From Paludibacteraceae bacterium (lineage in GTDB: Bacteria; Bacteroidota; Bacteroidia; Bacteroidales; Paludibacteraceae): 36,677 nt of DNA. The DNA is taken from NCBI GenBank assembly GCA_017464475.1, contig JAFTZQ010000008.1, forward strand, positions 1 through 36,677. The letters are read 5' to 3'. Under the pieces are notes generated by a model that was not told the DNA's origin, searched no databases, and worked only from the letters and a program-made list of their open reading frames with translations. Made by a program: the position numbers and the translations under genes. Within the stretch, counting starts at the first letter, position 1. Each line of letters begins with the position of its first letter. Below, one piece after another: positions 15,599 to 22,588 of the stretch.

Positions 15599-17950
15599 AT
15601 GAAACACACCATATTTCTTGTGGTATTGTTTTGTTATGCCATTACCGCAGCGGCGAACAATGCCAAAATATCCGGTCGTATCAAAGATGCAAACGACAAG
15701 TCAGCCATCATCGGCGCAACCGTCTTGCTGATGCAGGACACGGTGCAGATAGCCGGAACCACGACAGACAGCAACGGCAAGTTCACGCTTAACGCGGACA
15801 CCGGAAACTATATTCTGGAACTTTCCTATATCGGTTATGAAACAATCCGCATGGCTCTTACCGTGAACGACAATATGCATATAGGCACAATACAAATGCA
15901 AGAAGGCGCAACGGAATTAGGCGAAGTGGTTGTGGAAAGCCAAGCCATTATTCAGAAAGTGGACAGACAGATCTTGCTACCGTCCAAAGAGCAGACACAG
16001 GCTTCCTCGGATGGCGTTTCTCTGTTACAGAACTTGCAAATTCCGCGTATCGTGATTAGCCCGATTGACAACTCCGTCAAAACTCTTTCTGACGAGAGCG
16101 TGCAGCTGCGCATCAACGGAATAGAGGCAAGCACGGCAGATGTAAAAGCCATCAACCCGAAAGATATTATCCGCGTGGAGTACCATGACCAACCGGGCGT
16201 GCGATACAACGGCGCGGCGGCTGTAGTGGATTATATCGTCAAGCACCGCGATACGGGCGGTTCACTTATGCTTGCGGGGTCAAACGGGCTGACATTACCG
16301 GGCATGGGCAGTTATTACGCGGCTGGAAAACTGCATGTTGGCAAATCGTCCATACAAGCGGTGGCAAGCTATTCACCGACTGATATTTATTGGACACGTA
16401 CCAACAATGAGACATACAATTTCACTACAGGCAAGATAGAGAACAACGAAGTAGGCGAACCGACGCGCTATAAGACGTATCCGGTTAATGTCTCGTTGAA
16501 CTACAACTGGACCAACGGCGACAAAAACATGCTGAACATACGCTTGCGTGACAACATGGCATACACGCCTTACGGCTCATCCGACCGCGACAGCCGTTTG
16601 TACCAGCCGACAGATTCGTTTGAGATACACGACCACGAAAATAGTAGCAGTCAGTCGCCGTCGCTTGATATTTACTATCAGCACAATCTGCCGAACAAGC
16701 AGCACTTGTATTTTGATGTAGTCGGCACGTATATCAAAACCAATAGCGACCGCCGTTTTCTCCAAACTCCATTATTTGGCTCCGCTTCAACAGATACAAC
16801 CGATGTTATGTCGCGTGTAAGAGGTGACAAGTGGTCACTCATTGGCGAAGTCATCTATGAAAAGGAATGGGAAAATATCATGCTAACCGTAGGTGCACGG
16901 CATAACCAACAGTGGGTTGAAAACAGATACGCTTCGGTAATAAATGAACAAATGGTAAATGACCAAATCGTAAATGTTTCCATGACCACCGCCGAGACCT
17001 ACGCGTTTGCAGAAATGCGGCATCGCGTGGACAAGTTCTCTTATGTGGTAGGTATCGGAGCCATGCACACTCTCATTGATCAAGCAAGGCAAAAGCAAAG
17101 CACATGGATTGCACGCCCGCAGTTGACCATGAGTTACGATTTCGGCAAAGGCTGGTTCTGGAAATACAAAGGCTATGTGTCCGGCTACCAGCCCTCTTTG
17201 TCGCAGCTGTCCGATATTACACAACAGATTGACAAGTACCAAATGCGCCGAGGCAACCCCAACCTGAAATCCGTCATGTATGTGTCGAATGAGATGGAAC
17301 TCTCGTGGCAGTCCAAACATGTCAATCTCAACCTCTGGGCAAACTACAGATACGACCACAAACCTATTATGGAAGAAACCTTTGAGGAAATTATAGACGG
17401 CTCTGCGTATGCCATCCGGACGTATGACAATCAGCGCGGCTATCACAAATTGCATGTCTCGCCGAGTGTGCAGGTCAAACTGCTTGATAACAAACTGATG
17501 TTCAATGTGACGCCCTTTGTCAAATACATGGTCAGTCAGGGCAACAGCTACTCGCACGAGCATGTCAATTACGGTCTTCAAGCCGGCATTTTCTATTTGC
17601 TAAAGGGTTGGCGGTTCTATGCTGATGTGGTTACCAGTGGACATAACCTATGGGGCGAAACGCTGACCATCGGCGAGTTGAAGCACGATATAGGTATCAA
17701 TTATAACTCGGAGCATTTTGGCTTTGGTATTATGATGGTTAATCCGTTCTCCACTCGCGGTTTTACTTCTGTCACTCAAGACCTTTCAGCCCTTGCACCG
17801 GCGAACAACACAGCCGTTATGCAGGACTACCGCCAAGTGCTGATGCTCAATTTCAACGTCAATCTGGACTTCGGTACCAAGCACAACGAGGGCTGGAAAC
17901 GTATCGACAACGAAGATACCGAAAGCGGTATTTTGAGTGGTACGAAGTAA
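15599..17950 (+). CDS. Outer-membrane beta-barrel protein with carboxypeptidase-like regulatory domain (TonB-receptor-like)
   Basis: 783 residues. Signal peptide to about residue 21; a carboxypeptidase-D regulatory-like domain (about 22-105, ISGRIKDANDKSAIIGATV with TDSNGKFTLNADTGNYILELSYIGYE); a plug-like region (GEVVVESQAIIQKVDRQ...IDGVSLLQNLQIPRIV...LRINGIEA); then a barrel of alternating strands to the end. It resembles the outer-membrane barrel family found beside ECF sigma factors in Bacteroidota rather than a full SusC: no SusD partner is present. Substrate is unknown. It lies after the sigma module terminator, with its own weak promoter-like site, so it may be controlled by the module 2 sigma factor. 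Confidence 0.88.
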   Translation: MKHTIFLVVLFCYAITAAANNAKISGRIKDANDKSAIIGATVLLMQDTVQIAGTTTDSNGKFTLNADTGNYILELSYIGYETIRMALTVNDNMHIGTIQMQEGATELGEVVVESQAIIQKVDRQILLPSKEQTQASSDGVSLLQNLQIPRIVISPIDNSVKTLSDESVQLRINGIEASTADVKAINPKDIIRVEYHDQPGVRYNGAAAVVDYIVKHRDTGGSLMLAGSNGLTLPGMGSYYAAGKLHVGKSSIQAVASYSPTDIYWTRTNNETYNFTTGKIENNEVGEPTRYKTYPVNVSLNYNWTNGDKNMLNIRLRDNMAYTPYGSSDRDSRLYQPTDSFEIHDHENSSSQSPSLDIYYQHNLPNKQHLYFDVVGTYIKTNSDRRFLQTPLFGSASTDTTDVMSRVRGDKWSLIGEVIYEKEWENIMLTVGARHNQQWVENRYASVINEQMVNDQIVNVSMTTAETYAFAEMRHRVDKFSYVVGIGAMHTLIDQARQKQSTWIARPQLTMSYDFGKGWFWKYKGYVSGYQPSLSQLSDITQQIDKYQMRRGNPNLKSVMYVSNEMELSWQSKHVNLNLWANYRYDHKPIMEETFEEIIDGSAYAIRTYDNQRGYHKLHVSPSVQVKLLDNKLMFNVTPFVKYMVSQGNSYSHEHVNYGLQAGIFYLLKGWRFYADVVTSGHNLWGETLTIGELKHDIGINYNSEHFGFGIMMVNPFSTRGFTSVTQDLSALAPANNTAVMQDYRQVLMLNFNVNLDFGTKHNEGWKRIDNEDTESGILSGTK

Positions 17951-18017
17951 TAAAAAGTTCTGCAAGTTAGTAGTTCGAGGAACCAACATATAAGTATTGT
18001 TATGTAATAAGACATCA

Positions 18018-18050
18018 AAAACGCTGCAAGTAACTGATTTGCAGCGTTTT
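18018..18050. terminator. Terminator after the outer-membrane barrel gene
   Basis: Perfect 12-bp stem AAAACGCTGCAA / TTGCAGCGTTTT with a 9-base loop and T-rich downstream sequence. Usable in both directions. Confidence 0.82.
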
Positions 18051-18152
18051 ATGTTATTTCTCTTACTCGTATAGATTCTTAATAATATCTTCTATTTTTT
18101 CGACTTCTTGGCGAGAATTTGACGAACCTTGTCAAAAAAATGCATAAAAAAT

Positions 18153-18177
18153 CGCTGCAACAAATTATGTTACAGCG
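18153..18177 (-). terminator. Hairpin beside repeat copy C
   Basis: CGCTGCAACA / TGTTACAGCG stem with one mismatch and a 5-base loop; on the minus strand followed by ATTTTTTAT. It sits 3' of the tRNA-like end of copy C on that strand, as at copy B. Confidence 0.65.
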
Positions 18178-18190
18178 TCTTATAAATTTC

Positions 18191-18261
18191 GGGTGGAGAG
18201 TGGGGCTCGAAAATTGCGACACCTCGCAATAATCGACAGAGCGCAGCGGCGGAGAACCCAC
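18191..18261 (-). repeat. Copy C of the tRNA-His-like element (core only)
   Basis: 71 bases matching the first 72 of copies A and B: the 20-base tRNA-His 3' end, the 45-base insertion with hairpin TTGCGA-CACC-TCGCAA, and ACCCACG. The ATPase flank found with A and B is absent. It lies 61 bases downstream of the real tRNA-His on the transcribed strand. Confidence 0.85.
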
Positions 18262-18295
18262 GGTCGTGGGCGAGATGCCTCCTATACACACGAAA

Positions 18296-18316
18296 AGAGA
18301 GCCACTACGGCTCTCT
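18296..18316 (-). terminator. Terminator of tRNA-His
   Basis: 8-bp stem AGAGAGCC / GGCTCTCT with a 5-base loop, followed on the minus strand by TTTTCG. Confidence 0.75.
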
Positions 18317-18322
18317 CTTTCG

Positions 18323-18396
18323 GGTGGAGAGTGGGGCTCGAACCCACGACACTCGGAACCACAATCCGATGCTCTGCCAACTGAGCTATGACCACC
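18323..18396 (-). tRNA. tRNA-His (GTG), imperfect acceptor stem
   Basis: Cloverleaf on the minus strand: D stem GCTC/GAGC, anticodon stem TCGGA/TCCGA with loop TTGTGGT (anticodon GTG), T stem GTGGG/CCCAC with loop TTCGAGC, and the extra 5' G (G-1) opposite C73 that marks tRNA-His. CCA is not encoded. The acceptor stem GTGGTCA / TCTCCAC pairs at positions 1-4 and 7 but not at 5-68 (T-T) and 6-67 (C-C). The 3' 20 bases are identical to the repeat copies A and C. Promoter at 18427-18458. Confidence 0.9.
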
Positions 18397-18426
18397 ATGT
18401 CGCCTTTAATTTCTCAAAAGCGGGTG

Positions 18427-18458
18427 CAAAAGTACTGCTTTTTTTTGACATACGCAAA
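18427..18458 (-). promoter_or_regulatory. Promoter of tRNA-His
   Basis: Minus strand: TTTG at 18458-18455, 20 bases, TACTTTTG at 18434-18427, about 30 bases before the tRNA. Confidence 0.75.
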
Positions 18459-18498
18459 TTTTTGAGCAATTATTTTGCAAAAAAGTTATTTTAAGTGC

Positions 18499-19002
18499 CT
18501 ATTCGAAGCGTTTTTTCCAAAAAACAGAGGTTATATCCTCCCATTCATAGGGCGAATCGGGTGAGCCCTGCCCCACCCGCTTATAGAGACGCTGGTTCGT
18601 TTTTTCGCTCTTCAAACCTCCCAACGATTCAATATAAGGACCGAACTTTACAAAATTGAAAGTGGAAAGTGGAAAAGGGAAAGAAGTCTCCGGAGTATAT
18701 GGTCTGCCGGAGTACCATGCCATGCGGAGAGAAGGTTGGCAATCTGCGATATATTCCGCCCAGCGCGCAACTTCTTCCGGGGCTTGATCACCACCCATAA
18801 ACGCCACGCAAGTCACCTGCGAGCCGTAGCGACCGAGAAGGTCGGCGAGCAGTTCTTCGTCCAAGATCTCACCTGTATCTTCCCACAGATGCGGACTATG
18901 GCATCCCTTGCAATGACAAGGACACCCGGAGAGGTTGAGCGCAAGCGTCACCTCCCCGGGAATCTCTTGAAATACAACGTCGTATGAAGCTACTTTTAGC
19001 AT
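18499..19002 (-). CDS. nrdG: Anaerobic ribonucleotide reductase activating protein
   Basis: 167 residues from the ATG at 19002, overlapping the nrdD stop by 7 bases. Radical-SAM protein with the CX3CX2C cluster motif (C27, C31, C34 in SGCPCHCKGC), MGGD near residue 85, and the NrdG-type C-terminus FGPYIESLGGLKSEKTNQRLY. It uses a 4Fe-4S cluster and S-adenosylmethionine to make the glycyl radical on NrdD. Odd point: between WYSGRPY and FVKFGPY there is an in-frame stretch PETSFPFPLSTFN encoded by purine-rich repeats (about 18653-18690), longer than usual at this loop. Confidence 0.95.
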   Translation of the reverse strand: MLKVASYDVVFQEIPGEVTLALNLSGCPCHCKGCHSPHLWEDTGEILDEELLADLLGRYGSQVTCVAFMGGDQAPEEVARWAEYIADCQPSLRMAWYSGRPYTPETSFPFPLSTFNFVKFGPYIESLGGLKSEKTNQRLYKRVGQGSPDSPYEWEDITSVFWKKRFE

Positions 19003-21095
19003 TGCGGAGCTTTCTCTTTCTCTGCATAGTAGCGCTGAGCCGCCTCTTTCTGGCGTGCCTCGGAGAAGTTCGAAACGCGCTTCATGTAGCCGATCACACG
19101 TGTCAGGTAATCCACATTCTTCGAATGGCAATGCGGGCACTCCTTGAGGTAGCGTTTGTCGATATGACCACAGTCGTTGCAAACGGTATTCGGGATGTTG
19201 AAGGTGAAATAGTTACATCCTTCTTGCGCCGCGATGCGGAGAAGTTGGCGGTATTGCTCTTGGCTGAGGTGCTCCTCCAAATTGCAATGGAGAGCCGATC
19301 CACCGGTGAGGTGCTCGATGTACTTGCGTCCGTGGAGACGGAAGCGGTCCAGCACGTTAAGTGACTTATCCTCAACGATATAGAAATAGCTGTTGTAGCA
19401 GTCGCGCGGCACAACATATCCGTCCTCGCGATCCCATTTGGCGTGCTTGACACCCACGTTCTCCGCCGGAATCATTTCGCAGTTGAACATCACATCTTTG
19501 GTGCGATACTCTTTGTTTTTCTTCTCGATAATTCCGAGCAGCTCCTGCACGAAATGCGCGTACTCCGGTGTGTCTTTGATCTCCAGACCGAGGAACTCAG
19601 CCGCCTCAACGAGACCGTTTACACCGATGGTCAGATACTGACGTCCGATGTTGATATATCCTGCGTCGAACAGCGGCAGCATGCCTTTCTCCTGAAGGGA
19701 TTTGAGGTTCTCGTTGTACGCCAGTTGCACCTTGTGCATGAGGTCCACGATGTCCTCGATATATGCCTGATACGGGATGTTATTGCGTACGGCGTATTGG
19801 ATCGCGCGGTTGAGGTTGATGGTCAGCACGGACTTGGAACCTGTGGAGATACCACCTGCTCCGAGCGTGTAGCTGAAACTGTTGTCCGTAATGGCGTTAC
19901 GCAGACGGCAGCAGGACGAAAGCGAATCGGCATTGTCGCTGACGTACGTGAAGAACGAGTGTCCCTTCGAATACATCTCCGCCGTGAAATCGCCGTACTC
20001 TTTGTCCTTGATATCGCCGTTCTCCGCGAGGAGCGCCATGGTCTCAACCGGGAAAGTGAGGACAGTACGGGTACGCTCCTCGTTGAACCAGTTCATGAAG
20101 CGTTTCTGAAGCCAGTTCAGGCTGTCCCAATGCGGCGCTTCGCCGTTCGGGAAACGGAAGTTCTCAAAGAGCGACTGGAAATAATAGCGGTCATAATAGC
20201 TGATATTCCAGAACACGGACTGGAAGTTACGCGCGCCGGATGGCTGGTTCAGCGAATAAACGACCTGCTGGAAGCAATCGCAGATGACGCGGTCGATCGT
20301 ACGCTGTTTCTTGCTCAGATCGACTACCTCGTCCGCACGCTTGTAGTAATCCTCGCCGTACTCCTGCTCGATGAAATAGTTCATATACATAAGGAACTCG
20401 GGCGTAGCGCACGCGCCTGAGAGCATCGAGGAAACCATGAACACCATGTTGATGAATCCGCCGCAGAAGGACTTCAGGTTCTTCGGAGGAGTCGCATTGC
20501 CGCCGATGGATTTGGTGCCACCGATCAGCCACGGATACATGGTGATGGACGCGCAGTAGTTCGCGAGGTTCGTCTCGTCGTTCTTGTAAATAAAATGCTG
20601 GTTGAGCAGGCTCATATAGCGGTCTGCAAGCTCCTTGCCGTACATCTCTTTGACGCGCTCGGTCAGCAGACGGCGGTTCAGACGGATGAAGCCCTGCTTC
20701 GGCAACTCGCCAATCAGAGTAGCGATATTCTTATGCTCAACGTTCGCGTTGGCATCGAATTTCGAACCCTCGGCGGCATTGGATGCCTGCACATAATTCA
20801 TCATAAAATCCAAACGACGCTGCGTGTCGCGATCCTCCGTGTGCTGATGGCGGTAAAGCATATATGCTTTAGCTACCTGATAATATCCTTCCGCCATGAG
20901 CGCAACCTCCACCTGATTCTGAATCTCCTCAACGGTTGCGTTGTTATGAACCCGGAGATGCGAAAGGATGGATGTGAGTGCCTCTTCCGTCGCAAATGCT
21001 CCAACTGCTAAGAATGCCTTCGAGATGGCGTTTTTGATTTTGTCGATGGTAAATAACTCTTTTTTACCATCACGTTTGATAATGTATGTTTCCAT
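18996..21095 (-). CDS. nrdD: Anaerobic ribonucleoside-triphosphate reductase
   Basis: 699 residues from the ATG at 21095 (METYIIKRDGKKELF). The longer frame to 21425 crosses the promoter and is rejected. An ATP-cone lies at residues 1-90, then the catalytic barrel (SITMYPWLIGGTKSIGGNATPPKN, SDNADSLSSCCRLRN), a C-terminal zinc site (C639, C642, C653, C656) and the glycyl radical site Gly669 in RVIGYMKR. It reduces ribonucleotides to deoxyribonucleotides without oxygen, for DNA synthesis. Operon with nrdG. Promoter at 21200-21231; the 105-base leader holds a hairpin. Confidence 0.97.
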   Translation of the reverse strand: METYIIKRDGKKELFTIDKIKNAISKAFLAVGAFATEEALTSILSHLRVHNNATVEEIQNQVEVALMAEGYYQVAKAYMLYRHQHTEDRDTQRRLDFMMNYVQASNAAEGSKFDANANVEHKNIATLIGELPKQGFIRLNRRLLTERVKEMYGKELADRYMSLLNQHFIYKNDETNLANYCASITMYPWLIGGTKSIGGNATPPKNLKSFCGGFINMVFMVSSMLSGACATPEFLMYMNYFIEQEYGEDYYKRADEVVDLSKKQRTIDRVICDCFQQVVYSLNQPSGARNFQSVFWNISYYDRYYFQSLFENFRFPNGEAPHWDSLNWLQKRFMNWFNEERTRTVLTFPVETMALLAENGDIKDKEYGDFTAEMYSKGHSFFTYVSDNADSLSSCCRLRNAITDNSFSYTLGAGGISTGSKSVLTINLNRAIQYAVRNNIPYQAYIEDIVDLMHKVQLAYNENLKSLQEKGMLPLFDAGYINIGRQYLTIGVNGLVEAAEFLGLEIKDTPEYAHFVQELLGIIEKKNKEYRTKDVMFNCEMIPAENVGVKHAKWDREDGYVVPRDCYNSYFYIVEDKSLNVLDRFRLHGRKYIEHLTGGSALHCNLEEHLSQEQYRQLLRIAAQEGCNYFTFNIPNTVCNDCGHIDKRYLKECPHCHSKNVDYLTRVIGYMKRVSNFSEARQKEAAQRYYAEKEKAPQC

Positions 21096-21135
21096 AATAT
21101 GCTGTAAATAAAACTTAATCTCTTGATTAGCAGGC

Positions 21136-21168
21136 GATTCCGACCAGCCCGAAAATGCCGGTTCAATC
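21136..21168 (-). promoter_or_regulatory. Structured leader hairpin upstream of nrdD
   Basis: On the minus strand GATT-GA-ACCGGC, an 8-base loop and GCTGGT-CG-GAATC fold into an extended stem within the 105-base leader. No known riboswitch family is recognised, and there is no T run, so it is not a simple terminator. Confidence 0.55.
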
Positions 21169-21199
21169 AGGGCACCAGACCAAGGCCGGAAAAACGATG

Positions 21200-21231
21200 C
21201 AAAAGTACTACAAAAAAATGATATATGCAAA
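21200..21231 (-). promoter_or_regulatory. Promoter of nrdDG
   Basis: Minus strand: TTTG at 21231-21228, 20 bases, TACTTTTG at 21207-21200. Confidence 0.78.
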
Positions 21232-21285
21232 TATTTTGAGCAGAAAAATTTATTTTTTTGATAATTATTTTTATTAACATTTTTC

Positions 21286-21365
21286 AAAAGTTGTCCAAAA
21301 TAAAAACACAAACCGTTCATTTTCAACGATTTGTATTTTCTAAAAAGCCGAAAAGTTGTCCAAAA
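21286..21365. repeat. Short direct repeat in the nrdD / lipoprotein gap
   Basis: AAAAGTTGTCCAAAA occurs at 21286-21300 and 21351-21365, 65 bases apart in A/T-rich DNA. The gap 21232-21415 otherwise shows no gene, only a weak minus-strand hairpin (AACAGCC...) just after the lipoprotein stop. Confidence 0.6.
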
Positions 21366-21415
21366 CAAAAAGTTATTAACAATAGGCGGCTGTTTTTTAT
21401 AGAAATTTAATGTAC

Positions 21416-22189
21416 CTACGAACAAATAAATCTAAAACGGTATTTGACCATATTTTTGGCGATGAACCAGCCTTCATAAACATAGTTTTCGTTTTCCTTT
21501 TTACCGGTGAATTCCAATTCCAAGATATCGTAAGAAGATTTAATCGTAATATAGGAAGCCGTCTGGTCCATATCCTTGGACGTGAAGGTTCCCTTGAGTT
21601 TATCGGAGTACACGGAAATAGAAACAAACATGCCCTGGTCCATGGTAGTCAGCATGAACGTGCCGTTCATCTTTGTCCAATCATGCAGTTTAGCGGTAGT
21701 GGTGGCTATCGTGACCACCGAATCCTCCTTCATAGGCAAGGTTGTGAAATACTCTTTTGCGACCGTCCCGGATGCCCTCGCGCTGTCGTTCATTGCCACC
21801 GAGAGGACGACATAATCGGTATTCGCCGCCAGATCCGTATAACGATAGGAAGTGTTTCCTTTCGAAAGCAATCGCGAATAAGGAATAGCATATCCGCAGG
21901 CGATGGATGATTTCCACCACTCAATGAAATCTCTCTCCATTTCCAACCGCAACGAGTCCTCCGGTTTTCCCGCAACAGACGCCGCGACGAACACATTCCA
22001 GTAATAGGTCGAAGTCGAATCGGAAGGATTGATGCCAATTCGCGCCTCTGTTTGTTCGACCGAATCCACGGTTATTTCAAAGCGAAGTCCCGATTGGGTC
22101 TTCGGATCATCTATCTCTGTCCGTCCTCCGCAAGAAGACATCCACCATGCTACGCACGCGAGCACTACTGCCGCTAAAATCTTTTTCAT
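21416..22189 (-). CDS. Lipoprotein with fibronectin-III-like region, unknown function
   Basis: 257 residues from the ATG at 22189; the longer frame to 22273 starts upstream of the promoter and is rejected. Lipoprotein signal with lipobox MSSC (Cys about 20). Residues 35-150 resemble a fibronectin-III-type domain (LRFEITVDSVEQTEARIGINPSDSTSTYYWNVF; ANTDYVVLSVAMND). Residues 160-257 form a second beta domain (MNGTFMLTTMDQGMFVSISVY). No catalytic motif. Monocistronic, promoter 22215-22246. Confidence 0.82.
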   Translation of the reverse strand: MKKILAAVVLACVAWWMSSCGGRTEIDDPKTQSGLRFEITVDSVEQTEARIGINPSDSTSTYYWNVFVAASVAGKPEDSLRLEMERDFIEWWKSSIACGYAIPYSRLLSKGNTSYRYTDLAANTDYVVLSVAMNDSARASGTVAKEYFTTLPMKEDSVVTIATTTAKLHDWTKMNGTFMLTTMDQGMFVSISVYSDKLKGTFTSKDMDQTASYITIKSSYDILELEFTGKKENENYVYEGWFIAKNMVKYRFRFICS

Positions 22190-22214
22190 ACAAGCGTATT
22201 TCAAAAATCGAGTG

Positions 22215-22246
22215 CAAAGATACAACATTTTTCGGATATATGCAAA
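22215..22246 (-). promoter_or_regulatory. Promoter of the lipoprotein gene
   Basis: Minus strand: TTTG at 22246-22243, 20 bases, TATCTTTG at 22222-22215. Confidence 0.78.
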
Positions 22247-22279
22247 TTTATTTCCCAAAATCCTTCCTTTCACCTTTCA

Positions 22280-22338
22280 CCCCCTTTAGGGGGTCGGGGG
22301 GCTTCCTTCTTCCTTTCCTCCTCCCCTTGAGGGGGAGG
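22280..22338. repeat. REP-like C/G-rich palindromes
   Basis: CCCCC-TTTA-GGGGG (22280-22293) and CCTCCCC-TTGA-GGGGGAGG (22320-22338). The 17-base core of the second recurs inside the peptidase gene at 34585-34601. The whole gap 22247-22502 contains no gene. Confidence 0.7.
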
Positions 22339-22376
22339 TTGGGTAGGGGTTTGGGCTTGGCATATTATTGTGTCAA

Positions 22377-22431
22377 AAGGGGGTGATAAGGGGGTGATTA
22401 GGGGGTTATTAGGGGGTGATTAGGGGGATAT
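22377..22431. repeat. Five 11-bp tandem repeats
   Basis: Units AAGGGGGTGAT (x2), TAGGGGGTTAT, TAGGGGGTGAT and TAGGGGGATAT follow without gaps. The runs of five G are spaced 11 bases apart, about one helical turn. Confidence 0.85.
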
Positions 22432-22502
22432 TCGTGACACGCTACCGAGGTAATCTCACGATACTTCAAGCGTATCAAAGTCGGAACGGCAGCGGCAAAA
22501 AT

Positions 22503-22532
22503 AAGAGGGACGCGGTTGATTGCGTCCCTCTT
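22503..22532 (-). terminator. Terminator of the repeat-domain secreted protein gene
   Basis: Perfect 11-bp stem AAGAGGGACGC / GCGTCCCTCTT with an 8-base loop; on the minus strand followed by ATTTTTG. A smaller palindrome CCGCCAA-GA-TTGGCGG lies at 22538-22553. Confidence 0.8.
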
Positions 22533-22588
22533 GTGTACCCGCCAAGATTGGCGGATCTATGATCTATCCTTTCGGATGACGAACTTGA

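Noticed and set aside
11660-17986. 14-bp inverted match TTGGTTCCTCGAAC (11660-11673 versus 17973-17986) flanking a 6-kb region
   Set aside because: A 14-base match between two places in a 36-kb window is expected several times by chance, and there is no sign of recombination at either site.
21136-21168. Cobalamin riboswitch in the nrdD leader
   Set aside because: No B12-box-like GCCACTG sequence or multi-helix layout is present.
21096-21425. N-terminal extension of nrdD by 110 residues
   Set aside because: It would cross the promoter at 21200-21231, and NrdD proteins start with the ATP-cone at METYIIKRDG.
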